The notes below the pieces were generated by a model. That model was not told where the DNA came from and ran no database searches. It worked only from the letters and a program-made list of their open reading frames with translations. This document shows, in pieces, positions 60,357-64,000 of a stretch of DNA of 64,000 bases; the first letter of the stretch is position 1; each line of letters begins with the position of its first letter. Location: the NCBI RefSeq assembly GCF_014640635.1, contig NZ_BMHI01000001.1, forward strand, positions 682,001-746,000, given 5' to 3'. The DNA is from Flexivirga endophytica (GTDB lineage: Bacteria; Actinomycetota; Actinomycetes; Actinomycetales; Dermatophilaceae). The position numbers were made by a program, and so were the translations under genes.

Positions 60357-61877
60357 ATGACCGAGGAAGTGCGCCGCTGGATCGCAGTGGCAGCCATCGC
60401 CCTCACCACGCTCGTGGTCGGGCTCGACACGATGGTGCTCAATGTCGCGTTGCCGACCCTGTCCGACGACCTGCACGCGGATATCTCGGCGCTGCAGTGG
60501 GTTACGAGCGGATACACGCTGTCGCTGGCCGTGTTCATGCTGCCGCTGGGCGCTCTCGGCGACCGGATCGGCCGGCGACGGGTGCTGATCGCATCACTCG
60601 CGATCTTCGGCGTCGCGTCGCTCGCCTGCGCCTATGCGCAGTCACCCGGGCAACTCATCGCCGCTCGTGTCCTGCTCGGCGTCGGCGCGGCGTCCTTGCT
60701 GACACTGACCCTGGCAGTGATCACGGTGATGTTCCCGGACAAGACGGAGCAGCGCCGCGCGATCGGTCTCAACATGGCTGGCGTCGCCCTCGGTATGCCG
60801 CTCGGACCGCTGCTCGGCGGCTGGCTGCTCGATCACTTCTGGTGGGGCTCGGTCTTCCTCGTCAACGTCCCCGTCGTGCTGATCGCGATCGCAGCGCTGG
60901 TGATCTTCGTGCCCGAGTCCCGCAGCGCCGACGCCCGTGCGATCCATCTGCCGAGTGTGGTCCTGTCGAGTGTCGGCCTGGCCGGTCTCACCTACGGATT
61001 CATCGAGCTCGGCTCGCGAGGGTGGGGCGACGTCAGGTCCTGGACATTCGCGTTCGTCGGCACGATTGTGCTCGGTGCGTTCCTGACGTGGCAGCGTCAC
61101 CTGACCAACCCGCTGATCGACAGCGGGCTCTTCCGGGTCACCGGGTTCACGGTCGGAGCGACATACGCCGTGCTGCTGAACTTCGTGATGTTCGGGGTGT
61201 TCTTCAGCCTGCCGCAGTACTTCCAGGCGGTGCGCGGCACCGACGCGCTGGGCAGCGGACTACGCCTGCTGCCGATGGTGGTCGGCCTCATGCTGGCGAC
61301 CCGGTTGAACGAGCCGCTGCTGCGGCGGGTCGGTGTGCGCGGGGTGCTGATCACCGGCTTCCTCGTCGTGCTCGCATCGACGGGCATCGCGGTCACCACG
61401 GGCGTTCACACGCCATACGCAGTGATCGCCTGCTGGATGACGGTCCTCGGAGTCGGCATGGGCATCGTCATGTTCACCACAATCGGCTGGGCAGCCGGCA
61501 CGTTGGACGCTGAGCGCGCCGGAGCGGGTACGGCGCTGCTGTCCGCACTGCGGCAGGTCGGCGGGACGCTCGGCATCGCGGTACTCGGGACCGTGCAGGC
61601 GAGCAGCTATCACGACGGCCTGGGCCGCTTCGACCACGAGCCGTTGCGGGACAGCGTCAGCGCCGGTGTTGCCGCGGCTCGCGCCGCTGGTGACTCGTCG
61701 GCGCTGCATGCCGTGCGCCGTGCCTTCGTCGACAGCATGGATGCTCTGTTGTGGTGCACCGGCGGGCTGGTGCTCGTCGCACTGGTCAGCGTGCTGGTCG
61801 CGCGTGGCGCTTTCCGTGAGCGTGCTGAGCTGCCGGACGAGGACGATGCGCCACAATTGCTGCATGCCGCCCGTTGA
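60357..61877 (+). CDS. MFS drug efflux transporter (DHA2/EmrB-QacA type)
   Basis: This 506-residue, 14-segment transporter has LDTMVLNVALPTL in the first helix, the motif A GALGDRIGRRRVL, and the DHA2-type motif C GVALGMPLGPLLGGWLL. It exports an unknown drug or metabolite. RBS AAGGGG precedes ATG 60357. The gene for its likely TetR repressor overlaps its 3' end. Confidence 0.93.
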   Translation: MTEEVRRWIAVAAIALTTLVVGLDTMVLNVALPTLSDDLHADISALQWVTSGYTLSLAVFMLPLGALGDRIGRRRVLIASLAIFGVASLACAYAQSPGQLIAARVLLGVGAASLLTLTLAVITVMFPDKTEQRRAIGLNMAGVALGMPLGPLLGGWLLDHFWWGSVFLVNVPVVLIAIAALVIFVPESRSADARAIHLPSVVLSSVGLAGLTYGFIELGSRGWGDVRSWTFAFVGTIVLGAFLTWQRHLTNPLIDSGLFRVTGFTVGATYAVLLNFVMFGVFFSLPQYFQAVRGTDALGSGLRLLPMVVGLMLATRLNEPLLRRVGVRGVLITGFLVVLASTGIAVTTGVHTPYAVIACWMTVLGVGMGIVMFTTIGWAAGTLDAERAGAGTALLSALRQVGGTLGIAVLGTVQASSYHDGLGRFDHEPLRDSVSAGVAAARAAGDSSALHAVRRAFVDSMDALLWCTGGLVLVALVSVLVARGAFRERAELPDEDDAPQLLHAAR

Positions 61878-62508
61878 TTCGCCCACGCCCGGCCTTCGCG
61901 AGCGCAAGAAGGCGCGTACTCGCCAGACGCTGCGGAAGGAGGCCTTCCGGCTGTTCCGCGAACACGGTTACGCACAGACGACGGTGGAACAGATCGCGGC
62001 CGCGGCCGATGTCTCGCCGAGCACCTTCTTCCGTTATTTCCCGAGCAAGGAAGAGCTCGTGATCGCCGACGACTTCGACCCGATCATCATCGAGAACTTC
62101 CGCGCGCAACCGGTCGGTGCGAGCATCACGGATGCGCTGCGTGCGGCGATCGCCAGCGTGGCGTCGACGATGTCGAAGGAGGAGTGGAGCTTCGAGAACG
62201 AACGCATGGAGTTGATGCGGAGCGAGCCACAGCTGCAGGGCGCGATGCGCCGCGAGAGTGAGCGCAGCATCGAGCTGATCGCCGGCCTCGTCGCGGAGCG
62301 TTGTGACCTCGACAAGGAGGATCTGCGGGTCCGCGCCATCGCCGGGGCATTGGTCGGTGGGTTCCAGGCGCTGGGGGAGCCCCCGAACGTCGTGGTGCAC
62401 GATTTCGACCTCATCGGGTTCCTGGGCGCCGGTATGCCGCTCGACGGGCCTGCGGTGCTGCCGAGATCTCGGCAGAAGAGCAGTTCGCGCACCCGCCGGA
62501 CCGGGTGA
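61864..62508 (+). CDS. TetR family transcriptional regulator
   Basis: This 214-residue regulator has a TetR HTH at residues about 14-60 (TLRKEAFRLFREHGYAQTTV, then IAAAADVSPSTFFRYFPSKE). A helical ligand-binding domain follows, and the C-terminus is basic. ATG 61864 lies 14 nt inside the transporter gene, so the two are co-expressed. It probably represses the operon through the promoter upstream of 60357. Confidence 0.93.
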   Translation: MPPVDSPTPGLRERKKARTRQTLRKEAFRLFREHGYAQTTVEQIAAAADVSPSTFFRYFPSKEELVIADDFDPIIIENFRAQPVGASITDALRAAIASVASTMSKEEWSFENERMELMRSEPQLQGAMRRESERSIELIAGLVAERCDLDKEDLRVRAIAGALVGGFQALGEPPNVVVHDFDLIGFLGAGMPLDGPAVLPRSRQKSSSRTRRTG

Positions 62509-62517
62509 GCCGGGACC

Positions 62518-64000
62518 GTGAGCCTCACTCTCATCGCCATCCTCGGCGTGCTGAGCATCGTTGTCGTCACGGCATTTTCGAAGCGGCTCGGGCTGGCCGC
62601 GCCACTCGCGCTCGTCGTGGTCGGCATCGGGCTGAGCTACCTGCCCGGGACGCCGGACATCGAGCTGGAGCCGGAGCTGATCCTCGCGGGCGTGCTGCCG
62701 CCGTTGCTCTACTCAGCTGCGGTCGATATGCCCGGTCAGGACTTCCGGCGGAACCTGAAGGCGATCAGTGGACTGGCCGTCGTGCTCGTGGTGTTGACGA
62801 CGCTGGGCGCCGGTGCACTCTTCCACCAGGTCCTGCCGGGCATCGAGTGGCCGGCGGCGTTCGCGCTGGGCGCGGTGATCAGCCCGACAGACGCCGTCGC
62901 GGCCACCTCGATCGGTAAGAAGCTCGGACTGCCGCCACGCGTCGTCACGATGCTCGAGGGCGAGGGACTGGTCAACGACGCGTCATCGCTGGTGCTGCTG
63001 CGTTCGGCGGTGGCCGCGATCGCCAGCTCGGTGTCGATCTGGAGCGTCGCCGGCAACTTCGTGAGGTCTGTCGTCATCGCGGTGGTGGTCGGGGCGGTCG
63101 TCGGAATGGTCATGGTGCGTGTCCGCGCCGCACTGCGTGATCCGATGCTGAGCACCGCGATCTCGTTCGCCGTTCCGTTCATCTCGTTCCTGCCGGCGGA
63201 GGAGTTGCACGCATCCGGCGTGCTCGCCGTCGTCGTCACCGGTCTGGTGATCGGCCGCGAGGGTCCGCGGCGGATCGCCGCGCGGGATCGCTGGGTCGAG
63301 TCGATGAACTGGCGCACCATCGCGTTCCTGATGGAGAGCGGGATCTTCCTGCTGATGGGACTCAGCCTGAAACCGCTGACCGACAGCGTGCAGGACGACG
63401 GGCGAAGCATCGGGCACGCGATCGCCATCGGTGTGCTCGCAGCGGTCGCCGTCGTGCTGCTCCGTCTGTTGTTCGTCGTGCCACTCGTCGCGATGATCCG
63501 CTAGGACCAGCGCAACGCCGCGGAGGTGCGTCCGAAACTCGAGAACTGGCGCGATCATCCGAGGTTCGAGCGGTTGGACCAGATGTCGGACCGGCGCCGC
63601 GAGCAGGTCACCCACCGGGTCCAGCGGATGGCCGCCGATCTGGACTTCAAACTGAACGAAGCCGTCGGCTGGCGCAGTGCGGTGGTGCTCGGCTGGGCCG
63701 GCATGCGTGGGGCGATCACCGTCGCCGCAGCACTGACCATTCCGTTGGACACGCCTCGTCGTTCCGAGCTGGTGCTGATCGCCTATCTGGTCGCGGCGAT
63801 CACCTTGCTGGTGCAGGGACTCAGTCTGCCTGTCGTCATACGGAAGGCGAAGGTGACCGACAACTCCACGGAACGACTCGCTCGGGAGCAGTTGGAACTC
63901 ATCGATGATCTCTACGGCGTGGCGCTGGACGAGGTCGACCAGCTCGCGAGGACGAGCGAGGACGAAGCGGAGCAGGCGACCATCGCGCGGGTGCGCGAGG
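62518..64000 (+). pseudogene. Na+/H+ antiporter (CPA1) with in-frame TAG; 3' end outside window
   Basis: GTG 62518 opens a CPA1 antiporter with 10 or more membrane segments, including the ion-site GAVISPTDAVAATSI, VNDASSLVL and a late GIFLLMGL. At 63502-63504 a TAG interrupts it after ...LVAMIR. The same frame continues open to the window end and still encodes conserved parts, such as GWAGMRGAITVAAAL (the standard GWSGMRGA motif) and a final hydrophobic segment, then a cytoplasmic tail. The cause could be a nonsense mutation, a sequencing error or stop-codon readthrough. The stop splits the membrane domain, so a truncated product is unlikely to work. Confidence 0.85.

Overview
The window is high-GC actinobacterial chromosome. 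It contains lipA-DUF4191-RDD-glnA, smc, ftsY-amtB-glnK-glnD-ffh, a WhiB-type protein and many gene starts that look leaderless (TANNNT box 6-8 nt before ATG/GTG). The gene order points to Micrococcales. Dermacoccaceae or Intrasporangiaceae relatives are my best guess, at low confidence.

Layout. 1-8200: a cut-off unknown gene, a fatty-acid desaturase, a Ser-Gly repeat protein, a lipoprotein L,D-transpeptidase, a serpin-like/uracil-DNA glycosylase pair, an MBL hydrolase, small proteins, and a scar in which three gene fragments abut (7114-8171). 8500-17600: housekeeping genes glnA, RDD, OsmC, DUF4191, lipA, flavin reductase, slipin/NfeD, map and a GNAT. 17600-21600: a 52-bp tandem repeat array, then smc. 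22880-30270: a divergent catabolic cluster (RidA, IclR, KDG kinase / PLP deaminase, N-acyl-D-amino-acid deacylase, KDPG aldolase, GntP permease). Together these make a complete predicted route from N-acetyl-D-glucosaminate to pyruvate plus glyceraldehyde-3-phosphate. 30490-42810: a flavin monooxygenase/reductase pair, DUF2752, DUF4190, ftsY, an MpaB-type protein, the nitrogen-signalling genes amtB-glnK-glnD, a 72-bp tandem repeat array, and ffh.

42770-52463 is a compact integrated element of about 9.7 kb inserted in the 3' end of ffh. It is bounded by a perfect 39-bp direct repeat that restores the end of ffh. It has a tyrosine integrase, a double-HTH (AlpA/Xis-like) protein, a DnaB-N/D5 helicase fusion, WhiB, several tiny overlapping genes and a terminase-small-subunit-like gene. 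It has no large terminase, capsid, portal, tail, lysis or conjugation gene, so it looks like a phage satellite (PICI-like).

52469-64000: two tandem proteins that join sigma-factor-like regions to a membrane segment and an extracellular domain, an NlpC/P60 hydrolase, an amidohydrolase, a GNAT-kinase fusion, agmatine deiminase, an MFS pump with an overlapping TetR gene, and a Na+/H+ antiporter with an in-frame TAG that runs off the window.

A family of nested inverted repeats (five copies of about 70-105 bp) lies between genes, four of them just after stop codons. The pentamer CATAC/GTATG looks enriched in the chromosome but not in the integrated element.
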